From Collybiopsis luxurians FD-317 M1 (taxonomy: Eukaryota; Basidiomycota; Agaricomycetes; Agaricales; Omphalotaceae): 64,000 nt of DNA. Numbering within the stretch: the stretch's first letter is position 1; each line of letters begins with the position of its first letter. Where the stretch lies: the NCBI GenBank assembly GCA_000827265.1, contig KN834765.1, positions 203,590 to 267,589 on the forward strand, read 5' to 3'. A program made the translations under genes and the position numbers. Below are positions 34,468 to 44,985 of this stretch, piece by piece. The notes under the pieces are model-generated. The model saw only the letters and a program-made list of their open reading frames with translations, had not been told where the DNA came from and searched no databases.

Positions 34468-36450
34468 ATGGCTAACGGTGCCGAGAAGGACGTCGAGGCT
34501 TTGCTCCTCAAAGAAAGGGTGTTCAGACGGAGGCCAGGCGATGTTCCCTATCCTGTCAAATATACAAACAATATCCGCACTTTGTGTGTTCTCTTTCCGT
34601 TCACCTCATAAAACAATCCCAACATTCCTTTCTCTACAGCGACAATTGGGACCACATATTCCTCAAGCAATGCTTTAGAGGTCTTACATTGAGTCAAATG
34701 GATATCCCGCCAGAAATGGTACTCGATCTCGGTTGCGGTTCTGGACTTTGGGCTATTGAAGCCGCTGAACAGTGGCCGGTATGCCCCGCCTCGCATCGTA
34801 CGCGAAGCCTTATCTTACCTCTCTCAATGTTCAGAACAGCATAATAATTGGTATGGATGTGAATAACCAACAACCACAGCTCGACAAGCTTGAGCCCTAC
34901 AAACATCTTGCGCTACGAATAAAATGGGTATGCGGTAACTTGTATGTACTTCTTATTTCTGAAACCACGACATGCTATCTGACTGCACTACAGTTTGGAT
35001 GGTCTTCATTTTCCTGCAAACCATTTCGACTTTGTCCGAATGGCCCGTATCGGGCTCGGCGTACCAGAAGACGAGGTATGTTGATTTCTCCTTCAATTGG
35101 GCGTCAGAATCGGGAGCTCACATATTTGACAGTGGCAGTTTGTCCTTGAGGTGACCCTTATACACAGTCGGGACCTTTAAATAATTTTTCTGATCCTTAC
35201 ATATATCATTGTAGGAAGTTTCGCGTGTTATGAAACCTGGCGCTGTGTTGGAGGTGTGTGCTGATCGCGTATCTAATGACGCTCCTTCTCACAAACCCGA
35301 TTTTTCAGATTCTCGAAGAAGACTTGCTATTTCCATATTGTCATGCAGCACGTCGCCGTCCTCAACCTGCTCCACTGGACGTGGATATTCTACCCTCCGA
35401 ATCACTACCTTCCACGAGGAGTTCTATAACTGCCTATTCCTCAAGTCCCTGGGGTCGCAGTCAGGAAGACCTCATGGACGGCTCCCTCCAAAAAAAGTCT
35501 AGTCTATCTACCTTACAAGAATCACCGACATCTACTCTCCCGATACACTTATCCCATTTCAGTCCGAAATCAACCTTCAGTCATAGGTCAAACTCCTCCA
35601 ATTTCGTTCCCCGAGTATCTCAGATACCCTCTTTCCTTCCCCCGCCTCAGTCCAGCTCCTTTGAAACACATCCTCAGGACCACTCCCGCTTAAAAGCTGC
35701 TTGGGATGCGATGCTTTCGCATCGATTTTTAGCCCCTCAATTGATAACTGTATTACCATTCTATCTCTCTTCCTTTTTCGTGGACATCAAGACGCATCCT
35801 ACCCTGATGATTCCCCTTCCACCAAATTCTTCATCCGATTCACGGATATTTTGTTCTACCAGCGCTTCTTCGTCAAACACATTTGACCCCGAAGAACAGT
35901 TTGAACTTAAGCGCTCGGCCGGTCGTCCTTCGGATTCCGACGAGAATTCGTCCCGCCGAGACTCCTCGAATGAGACCACAAAAATGTCTTCATGGGCGCC
36001 GATGCATCTTGCAAGGACCGTCCAAACAGTCTCCGCCTGCAAAGAAGCAATATGGGACGAGTACGCCAAGTTACACAGCCCAGATCTTCCACCCACAACA
36101 ACTCAGGCTCGACTGAAGGAAGGTCAACGAGCTGTGATTTCAAGCAGATCCGCCGCTCGGGAGAGCTTTGATCGCGCTTGGGGTAACTGGGAAAGGTCGG
36201 TCACGTTGAATCCCGCTCGATAATGACGGCTTCTGACGGTGTCTCATTCTGTTGTAGTGATATGACTGATCGCATAGGGATGCGAGACAATATCATGTTT
36301 GAATTTCTTTGGACAGAACCTCCGGGGGAGCGTCCCGACTGGCGGGTTTGGCGGAATAGTTTAGACAGCAAACCATTCGAGGGATCTCCAGGGTCAGACC
36401 ATTGTCGGGCGTTGCGCGGGTTCGTTGCATATAAACCTAAAGCGAGATAG
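34468..36450 (+). CDS. SAM-dependent methyltransferase, fungal type, unknown substrate
   Basis: Starts MANGAEKDVEALLLKERVFR; an intron then restores YTNNIRTFDNWDHIFLKQCF. The SAM motif I is MVLDLGCGSGLWAIEAAEQW, joined by introns to IIIGMDV and HFDFVRMARIGLGVPEDE. EVSRVMKPGAVLEILEEDLL matches post-motif regions of class I methyltransferases. A long Ser/Pro-rich insert (about 35340-35700) sits within the C-terminal half. The final intron (about 36197-36256) leads to DMTDRIGMRDNI and PDWRVWRNSL, ending at 36450. This resembles a methyltransferase group common in Agaricomycetes; the substrate is unknown. Confidence 0.85.
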
Positions 36451-38076
36451 CTTACATTTATCCCGCAATTCGAGCCATGTAAGGTAATCTTACAAGCGTT
36501 TAAGCTTGGGTTTTGCGCTCGGATTTTTTTTTTTAGCATCTCTATCGTTTTGGTTTTCAGAGGAATCGAAATGTTTTTTTAACTCGTTAAATTTATTTCC
36601 CCAATCATTCTTCCCTCTCAATCATCCCTGACAGCTATCGGCATTGCATTATCTTCACGTATCATATCCACACAGTTCATATCTACATTCATCCTTTTTA
36701 CCGCATATGTTCGCATCTATTCATTAACATTTCCCTCATCCTTATACAATTATCCCATCCGCCCGTCCATATTTACTTGATGTCATGGTGCTCATGCTGT
36801 ATGGATTCATTCTTCATGGATGCTCTTGATTTGCTTACGGAGAAGTATAATTATATGATTTAGTTATACCATGCTATCCCATTAGTAATGTACATACACA
36901 TCCACTGCACTTGCTGTACTTTCCATCCACGATTCTAGGATCCAATTCGAACCCATTGATGGCCAACAACTGTGCTTCTGTAGGAACATGAACCTGAGAG
37001 TAAGAATCCGAACCGCGGTGTATTTGCTGATTATACGATAGTGTTTTAGAGTTGGAGCCTCTGTTTTGAGTAAAGAGCATTTCTAGGAAGTTGGGAATCT
37101 ATATCTCGATGTATATTTCTTTATGCTTCTCTGATTGGATTGTATGACGCAAGATTCTTGTTCCCGATGATGTAAATCGATGAAAGATCTCGCTGGAGTG
37201 GACAAAGTGACTTGCACAAAGCCCTCAAGTGAGCTATGATCTATCCATAAATGAGCACACGTAGTACTGCACTCCAACGCGTATTTTGAGAATAGAGACC
37301 TGACAGTCTACATCGAACAGCCATGACTGGGTCGAACGTTTCAATTGTTTTCCTGTTTGCAGTTAATTTTGGAGGATTCTTTTTCGAGTAATAAAATCAA
37401 ATTTTTTTAACGTCTGGTATGCTTACTGAAGTTCCTGAGCACCATGCATACATGTGGTGCGTAAATACGAGAAGAACATATATGTTCAAATGAATCAAGT
37501 AGAATGATTCCTCGGGCATCCCGTGTAAGGTGATCCTCGGGATTGTAAATCGGCCTAGATCTGTCCAGGTTGTTGGAGTACGCCGACTTTTTCATTGCTT
37601 TCTCGAGCTGCTTTTATCCCGCTTTTTTGGGAGACCTACGTGCGAGAAGAACGGGGAAGGGTCGCTGAGGCTTGGACGGTGGCTGAAGTTTAAAGGAATC
37701 CTGCAAACCTAAATGTACCTCGGAAATAGACAGCTCAGAACTGGAATCCGTTCAGCAGACTCTGAGAGTTGAAGATACTGTGCCTCATACAGTAGCTACA
37801 TCCACCCCCACGGGCACTCACACACAGAAAAACCCCCGGCGAACGGAGCACAACCAACCAGTGTTGCGGCTCCCCGCTCCTTGTACATAGTCTTACTTAC
37901 TTGCGGTAATGAAGAGTCCAAAAAAAAAAAAACTGTGCCTCATAGTCCTGGGTTGGCGAGCGCGCAGATTAAGCGCCGGAATGGCATTAATGTCATATTG
38001 CCTTTTATAGAGTCGTGTGGGCCAACCAAAAGTTCATCTGCGATTGCAACCACCACTATTGAACACCGCTATCCTC
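36451..38076. other. 1.6 kb gene-poor gap
   Basis: No gene I can support. The first 400 bp are pyrimidine-rich. Small minus-strand frames at 36874-37080 (ending PRIVDGKYSKCSGC) and 37083-37277 have no recognisable features. The last 150 bp should hold the promoter of the EBP1-like gene and includes a 12-base A run at 37920-37931. Confidence 0.45.
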
Positions 38077-39641
38077 ATGTCCGACTCTGAAAAGCCCGCC
38101 GCTACTCCTGCGGCAGATGACAAAAAGACTTCATCCCTTGAGAATGATCTGACCAAGTACAAGGTTCGTTGATTCGTCGGGCCCAGCGTAACTGATATGG
38201 ATTTTTTCTCAAAAAATTTTCTTTGATGGTATATAGGTCGCAGCAGAAATCGTCCAAAGTGTAATGAAAAAGCTCATCGAGCTTTGTGTCGAAGGCGCAA
38301 AAATCATCGACCTTTGCGTCGAGGGCGACAAGCTTCTTGAGCAGGGCACCGGCGCAGTTTACAACAAATCGGTCAAGGGTGCCAAAGTCCCCAAGGGTGT
38401 GTCATGAAATCTTGTTCGACCTGTGTCGTAGCGCTGTATTAACTTTCTATCGATTAGGTGTTGCTTTCCCCACCTGCGTCTCCGTCAACAACACGGTTTC
38501 TCACTTTTCACCGCTCGCGTGCGTCATCTGTGCTTCATCTGCGACTTGTATCATTCAAAAATTGACTCTGGGTCGTATATCAGTTCAGATCCTCAGTCGT
38601 CGCAGACTATCGCCAAGGATGACGTTGTCAAGCTGCATCTCGGCGCTCATATCGATGGATTTGCAGCAGTCAGTGCTGAAACTATCGTCGTCGGTGCCTC
38701 TCCAGAAAACCCTGTCACTGGGCGCCGTGCAGATGTCATCAAAGCTGCTTGGACTGCCGCTGAAATCGCTATGCGAACGGTAAAAGCGGGAAACAAAAAC
38801 TGGGCCGTGACTGAGGCTGTCGGTCGAGTTACCCAAGCGTGGGACTGCAAACCTGTTGAAGGTGAGTACCTCCGGGCTTCAGTGTGGAGTAAAGTCTCTG
38901 AAAACGGCGCGTTTTAGGCATGCTTTCATGCCAACAAACTCAAAATGTCATCGATGGGAAGAAGCGAATCATTTTGAACCCTAACGAGGCTCAGAAACGC
39001 GACTTTGAAGCCGCAACCTTTGCAGAAAACGAGGTGTACGGTATTGACATTCTCGTCTCTTCTGGAGAGGACGGCAAGGCTAGTGCTTTTACCTTTTACT
39101 TTACGCGATCATGGATTTGACGATTGTCGATCGTCAGGCTAGAATTGAGGAATCGCGAACGACGATTTACCAGAGAGATTCTACAATCACTTATCAGCTC
39201 AAAATGAAGACCTCTCGTGCCGTCTTCTCTGAGGTGCAGAAGAAGGCGGGCTCTTTCCCTTTCAACATCCGGTGTCTCGAGGACGAAAAGCGCTCTAGGA
39301 TGGGTTTGCAAGAAGCTGTGCAGCACAGTCTCGTCAAACCTTATGAAGTTGTGTATGTACCAGCCTGAATTCGAAATTCTGGGTGACTGATATGGCTTTT
39401 TAGATACACTCCTTCCAGCACCTTCGTAGCTGCATTCCACTTCACTATTGCCCTCCTTCCCGGTGGTCCCTCGATGATCACCCTTCCGCCAGTCTGGTAC
39501 AAGCCAGAGCTTGTCAAAACGGAGAAGGAATTGGAAGACGAGGAACTAAAGGCATTATTGGCGAGAAACTTGCGTGAGAGTAAGAAGAGCAAGAAGAAGA
39601 AGGCTCAAGCCGAGGCGGGTGAGGGATCGAAAGAGGCTTGA
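38077..39641 (+). CDS. Proliferation-associated protein 2G4 / EBP1-like (M24 peptidase homologue)
   Basis: Ribosome-associated relative of methionine aminopeptidase 2 that has lost peptidase activity in studied members (cdb4 in fission yeast). It starts [17 protein letters not shown]. Introns join the rest: [76 protein letters not shown], and [18 protein letters not shown]. The C-terminal half continues through [19 protein letters not shown] to [19 protein letters not shown] and a basic tail ([16 protein letters not shown]) thought to bind RNA in this family. One internal intron has weakly defined borders. Confidence 0.92.
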
Positions 39642-39745
39642 AAAGCTCGTCCTCTCTGAGCACAGACACTTGAATATCATATAACAAAAAAATAACGCGT
39701 TATCTGTTTCATCTAGTCTCGCATTTGTTGTAAATGAATTACAAG

Positions 39746-40125
39746 CTATGAAGATGGTAGTTTTTCTGCCTCTTCGCCAAACTGCTCTAATGTGCGCACG
39801 ACGAGGTCTACATTTTCGAGGAAGGCGTTGGCTGCTAGACGTGCTAGACGTATTGTAAGTGTGGAAAATGTTCTGAGAGAATTTTAGATCGGAGATTTTG
39901 CAGAGAATGAATCCACACACGCAACGAGTACATTGTCTTGTGCCTCTATCGTTCGCTTGACTGCATGAGGCTGCAATTCTGGATCTACTTCGATCGTCTG
40001 TTTTGCGATGAGGGCATGCTTTTCTGAAGCGAATGGTATTTTCAGTATTCTTATCGAATAGATTAGGAATATTAAGGGTATAGAGATATTCGCAGCTCTC
40101 ACACTGAATGCCAGTCATCGGACAT
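39746..40125 (-). CDS. PCC1: EKC/KEOPS complex subunit Pcc1
   Basis: Small subunit that drives dimerisation of KEOPS, the complex making t6A in tRNAs and affecting telomeres and transcription. Three short exons are needed: MSDDWHSV joins to [20 protein letters not shown] and [19 protein letters not shown], and a second intron joins LVA to [20 protein letters not shown] and [14 protein letters not shown]. All joins restore family sequence and the total (about 90 residues) is normal. Easily missed, since longer spurious frames cover it. Divergent from PAM18 by 67 bp. Confidence 0.9.
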
Positions 40126-40192
40126 GGTGGTCGGGGACAAGATCGCGGACCGGAGGCGGAAGGGAGAATTTTAAGCGCTCTTCACTTAACCA
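40126..40192. promoter_or_regulatory. Compact bidirectional promoter, PCC1 / PAM18
   Basis: Only 67 bp separate two divergent start codons. It contains GGTCGGGGACAAGATCGCGGACCGGAGG-type GC-rich sequence and no TATA box, so both genes must share control elements. Confidence 0.55.
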
Positions 40193-40557
40193 ATGGCTAC
40201 ACCGTTCATTGTCGGAGCTGGCGCTGTTGCGGCTGCTCTAGCTGGTCGACACTTGCTCAAACAGGCAGGAAAGAGCGCTGCAGATCAATGGGTCAAGGGT
40301 GGTTTCAAAACAAAGATGGACAGGAAGGAAGCCATTGCAATACTCGGTCTCAAGTGTGTATATCCTCAGTATTTCAGCGACTGTCGATTCATTTTTTTTT
40401 TTTGGTTAGGGATGGTCCTCAGCTGCGCACGAAATTAAAGGATGCTCACAGGCAAATTATGCTGGCTAACCATCCTGATCGAGGAGGTTCACCGTACTTG
40501 GCCAGTAAAATTAACGAGGCCAAGGATATGTTGGAGAAACAAGAGGGCAGGCGGTAG
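40193..40557 (+). CDS. PAM18: Mitochondrial import motor J-protein Pam18/Tim14
   Basis: Stimulates mitochondrial Hsp70 at the TIM23 translocase. Two exons (40193-40353, 40410-40557) give 102 residues. An N-terminal membrane helix ([18 protein letters not shown]) is followed by [12 protein letters not shown] and a J domain with an intact HPD motif ([20 protein letters not shown]). Short length with a single helix before a C-terminal J domain is diagnostic of this family. It ends EKQEGRR. Confidence 0.95.
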
Positions 40558-40882
40558 TTGGTGAGTGTAATTTTTATACTTTTTCCACATGAACTGACTG
40601 GCAAAGCAGCTGGTCGTACTTTTGTCGCTGTGTTCACTGTTATTGCTATCATCCCTACTCTAATCAATATATTTCGGTTTATTTTGCCCAATTGGCCCAC
40701 TCCCGTCTTCTCCGCCAATGAATCGTTTCCCAGTGATCTCTCAGGTGGACCAATACGTCAGCGAATAGGTTCGCTGAGATAGTTTTGCGGTTAGACTTTG
40801 GAGGAAGCAAAGACTCACGCTTTTACACGGCATGACATATTAAGACTCTCCCAATCTTTCAGCCTTCATTCCAACCTCCACT
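40558..40882. other. Intergenic region PAM18 to maleylacetate reductase
   Basis: 325 bp. A 74-codon frame follows PAM18 directly and is hydrophobic, but it lacks any family resemblance or start context and is taken as 3' UTR. CT-rich DNA precedes the next start. Confidence 0.45.
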
Positions 40883-42021
40883 ATGAAATCCTTCACTTAC
40901 AATGCCCTTCCTGCTCGAGTAATCTTTGGTTCTGATACTCTCCCTCAGATTGCGCAAGAAATAAAAAATCTTGGGTGTACTAAAGCTCTTGTGCTAACCA
41001 CCCCTCAACAAATTCCCGAAGGAGAGCTTGTCTTGAAGCTGATTGGCCCCGAACTGGGTGCAGGCATATACAGCGAGGCGACCATGCACACTCCAACCGA
41101 TATAACTGAAAAAGCTGTAGCACGCGCGCAGGAGCTTAAGGCTGATTGTGTCATTTCTGTCGGAGGAGGTTCGACAACCGGGCTAGGTAAAGCCATTGCT
41201 CTGCGGACGGGGTTGAAGCAGATAGCCGTTCCGACGACCTATGCTGGATCAGAGGCGAGTGTATCTATCTAGTCTCTTTACACTAACCATGAAGTATATT
41301 TCAGGCTACTCCCATCATTGGTGAGACTTCGGGAAGCGTCAAAAAGACACAGAAAACGATGAAAGTCCTCCCAAATGTCATTGTATACGATGTCAAACTG
41401 TCGCTCACCCTTCCGCCGCGGATGACTTTGACCAGCGGAGTGAACGCCGTAGCACACGCAGTCGAAGCTCTCTACAGTACAGATTCCAATCCTATCATCG
41501 ATGGCCTGGCTTTACAGGGTATAACCGCAATTGCTCGAGCACTTCCGCAAATCATGCACTCCCCACCTGACTCGGAAAGTCTTTTCTCAGCTCGCAGCGA
41601 CGCCCTGTTCGGGGCATGGGCATGTGGGACTTGCCTCGGAGCGGTAGGGATGTCCCTTCATCACAAAATTTGCCATACCCTCGGTGGGACCTTCAATCTT
41701 CCCCACGCAGATACACACACTGTCATTCTTCCTCATGCGATGGCTTACAATGCTCCGTACGCTAAAGAAACGATGAAGCAAATCGTTTCCGCCTTAAAGG
41801 ATGCCGGCCTTGCGGCGGAGAGCGCCCCTGGAGCAGTATGGGATCTGGTGAAAAGTCTCGACGGACCGATGTCGCTGCGTGAGCTCGGAATGCGAGAGGA
41901 AGATCTGGATAAGGCAGCGGATATTGCTTCGGGAAACCCATATCCGAATCCTGCGCCCTTGGAGCGAGATAAGTTGAAGAAGCTGCTGCAGGATGCATGG
42001 AATGGTATCAGACCTGAATAA
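40883..42021 (+). CDS. Maleylacetate reductase (iron-containing alcohol dehydrogenase family)
   Basis: Reduces maleylacetate to 3-oxoadipate in the hydroxyquinol branch of aromatic breakdown. Two exons (40883-41254, 41305-42021) give 362 residues. It opens FTYNALPARVIFGSDTLPQI and has the nucleotide-binding SVGGGSTTGLGKAIALR. The metal-ligand region is GMSLHHKICHTLGGTFNLPH followed by ADTHTVILPHAMAYN. The intron begins with GC (41255), so it is a GC-AG intron; no GT donor keeps the frame through SEATPIIGETSG. No other aromatic-pathway gene is adjacent. Confidence 0.93.
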
Positions 42022-42568
42022 TTTTTCTTTTTTCGTCCCACCGCTGGAAGTCTAGTTTTTCCCGTCAGTCGCTCTAACCTGCTCACGTTCTCAAATAGAA
42101 ATCTTTTGTACATACCTATCACTACCAAGAACATATGCTCCTAAGATTCATGCTTATTATGAATTAGAAGGAACGAGTTGAAATTTCGGCAGGCATCGAG
42201 CTCATCTACATCAGTAACTTCGCCCCGGGAAAAAATAGCATCTATAACCGAGTGGCGGCCCAGAGGCCCCAGGGAGATGTTTCAAAGGCAGTTTTTCCGC
42301 AATTTTGTCCTACCGCTGATCAGCTGCAACAGCGGACCTGTAGGGACCTGTCTCTTGCAGATTTTCATATCACAGGTTGGGCTCGCACTGCATCAATTTT
42401 TCAGATGTGCAGTCAATATTTCCCAAAAAGTCGCAGTTTGAGTTCTTGGCAACCTTCGTCGCGAAAATGCAGACACATTTCGTTCCCCAAAATTTCCGAG
42501 CATTAATCCACAGGTAACCAACGCAGACTACAAAAGCATTCATTTTGTTCTATGGGTCTTCAGAACTC
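42022..42568. other. Intergenic region before pectin lyase
   Basis: About 550 bp with no coding signal. Expected to hold the inducible promoter of the pectin lyase; I see no clear TATA box or repeat. Confidence 0.45.
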
Positions 42569-44407
42569 ATGTTTTCTGCTAGCCTGAGACTCATTTTCGT
42601 CTGTCTTGCCCTTGTCCGCTCTGGACTTGCCATTGGTAAGGCACAAGGCTATGGCTCAAGTACGCGCGATTTCTTGCATTATTTGCATTATCGCTCATTT
42701 TCGCGAAATAGGCGCGACGGGTGGCGGAAGTGCGACGCCTCAAGTCCCTTCGTCCAACGCGGAGCTGGTGGTAGGTATTCCTATTGAGTCGCTATTCCTC
42801 TTTCCATGTCTCCTCTCATAACATCTTCGTCTCGCTAGACGTGGCTTAGCGATAGCACTCCCCGTGTTATCCAACTGAACTCCATCTTCGACTTCACAAC
42901 ATTTTGTGGGTAGAAATGCTTTGTCGTTTGTGCTTTAACTGACGCGATGGTATAGATGGCACAGCTACCTTTACTGCCTGCAACCCGTGGACATGCTCGC
43001 CCAACCCGCAGAGCATCCTGAATACTATTGCTGGTACTTGCAATGGACTCGCGACCAGATCTGTGACCATCAACGCAGCCGGTATATTCATCGTCCATAG
43101 TTCCTCGAACATATATATCTAACACGAACCCTCGAATTGAAAGGCTCGCAAAAGACGCTCAAAGTGGGAAGTAACAAAACGCTGCTCGGCAAGGGTAATA
43201 ACGCTGGAATGTAAGCAGTTCGAGCCTCAAAGGTTCCCTTCGGCGACTGAAACTTTTCCATAGTAAAGGCATAGGTCTTTCGATAACTGGTGGAGTGAAT
43301 AATATTATTATTCAGAGTCAGTTTTCGAACTTTTCTGTCGTACACTCCACTGAAGTTTAGTATCCTCAGATATCAGGATCACCGATATCAAGTTCGTACT
43401 ATACTCGTATAAACCATCTTGCAGCCTTTTTTGCTGACCTTGATCCAGTCACCAATATGTTTGGGGAGGCGATGGGAGTACGTCCTCTCAGATAATTTTG
43501 ATCAACTTCCATTACTTATATTCCCCTAGTCCTCATCAGCGATGCAAGCAATGTCTGGATTGACCATTGCTACTTCAACCGCCCTGGTCGCCAGTTCCTT
43601 ACAACGCAAGTTGCTCATTGTTCTCACTTCTTCCGGCTCCAATCATATCTTCTACAGCGGATTCGGCGCGGCCAGCGGTGTTACTATTTCCAACAACTTC
43701 TTTGACGGAACCGCCACTTGGTCAACTGGCTGTGATGGTCACCATTATTGGGCATTGATTTTAGCTGGTATGTCGGATTGAAGATGATGCTTAGCTCTGA
43801 AGTGTATTAAAATATTCGAATCAGGTAATGGAGATAAAGTCACGGTTATGAACAACTGGATTCACAACACCGCCGGTCGCTCTCCTCACAGCGGTGGCGA
43901 GTTCTCTACTGACACCCTGCTTTACCACTTTGTGAACAGTGCGTCTTATGATTTTGTGCCTTTTCTTAGAAGAGCTAATTAGAAAAATAGACTACATCAG
44001 CGATAACACTGGCCATGCACTTGACATTGGGCAGGGCACGTACATGATCGCGGAAGGTAACTATTTCGACAACGTTAAGACGCCCATCATCGGCGTAGAT
44101 GTCAATGGCCGACTTTACTTCCCTACAACCGTTCCCGATGCCAACGCTTGCTCGAATGCTGGCTGGGGACGTTTCTGCGAATGGAACCGTATTTCCAGCA
44201 ACTCGGGTACTCCACCAGTCGAATTGAACACCACTCCATTTAATACTGCCATGAAGACCGGTAAGTTTGAGCTATCTTGTCTCTATCATTTGCCTTTTGG
44301 AACTAACTGCTCCTCAAGATGCTGTGGTGAGAGGCTTGGTGCCCATGCCGGTCGCCAACGTCCCAGCTTTCGTCCAGGCTAACGCTGGTGTCGGAATTAT
44401 CAACTGA
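42569..44407 (+). CDS. Secreted pectin lyase (polysaccharide lyase family 1)
   Basis: Cleaves methyl-esterified homogalacturonan in plant cell walls by beta-elimination. The start at 42569 gives a signal peptide (SLRLIFVCLALVRSGLA). The mature protein begins GATGGGSATPQVPSS. Parallel beta-helix landmarks: VGSNKTLLGKGNNAGIKGIG, NVWIDHCYF, FGAASGVTISNNFFDG, GCDGHHYWALILAG and the Arg-containing GRSPHSGGEFSTDTLLYHF. The exact WIDH and NNFFDG pattern with an Arg in GRSP fits pectin lyases more than calcium-dependent pectate lyases. More than ten introns. The tail is VQANAGVGIIN. Confidence 0.92.
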
Positions 44408-44985
44408 TAGGAAACGCATTGTATCATATGTTTCGATCGTACAGTACTGAAAAATGTAACCACTCGCATGTACGCTGAGTACGGCAGAGTTTTGCAACTC
44501 TGAATGAATATCCAGAAATTAGATTGCTTATACTTGAAAACCCTTGTCTTAATGCTGTGTAGAGGAGTTCATTGTAAACGATTAGGTCTGACAAGGAACC
44601 GAATACCTACAGCCATGCAAACGAGGATCTCTTTTCCCTTTGTATTTTTATGGAATGTCGTGGCCGACATAATCATCATCGCCGAGTTACAAGCGAGAAT
44701 TCCTTGTCCCGCGTAGATACTACTACCTACACACAGCTCCTTATAATTAATACTTGTCCCGGGTACTGCAGACTTATGCGAAGAACACTAGAGATATATC
44801 AAAAACCCGAGAGACTCCAGAGGCGTCTACTAAAATTACGATAGGCGCCTATCAGCGCCTCGTTGGATCATTCTTGCAACTTGCTTGTATCTGTACCATG
44901 ATCATCCCAAGACGCTAAAAGACCTTTATTTCTCCCCCAGTTATATTCAAACCAGTGATTTTAAGCTCTTAAACTATCCGCAATC
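44408..44985. other. Intergenic region before MED25-like gene
   Basis: About 580 bp. No supported gene, tRNA or repeat. Short frames here have no family features. Confidence 0.45.

Noticed and set aside
36874..37080. Lipopeptide mating pheromone precursor
   Set aside because: The frame has Cys near its end but no terminal CaaX box (it continues TLLMG), so the pattern fails.
37893..37932. Repeat shared with 12205-12242
   Set aside because: The similarity is short and A-rich at one end; without an alignment it is not above chance.
39555..40118. A 187-residue minus-strand protein
   Set aside because: This long frame reads through two introns of PCC1; the spliced product matches Pcc1 clearly.
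40558..40782. Small hydrophobic protein after PAM18
   Set aside because: It starts directly after the PAM18 stop, has no family resemblance, and is best explained as 3' UTR.
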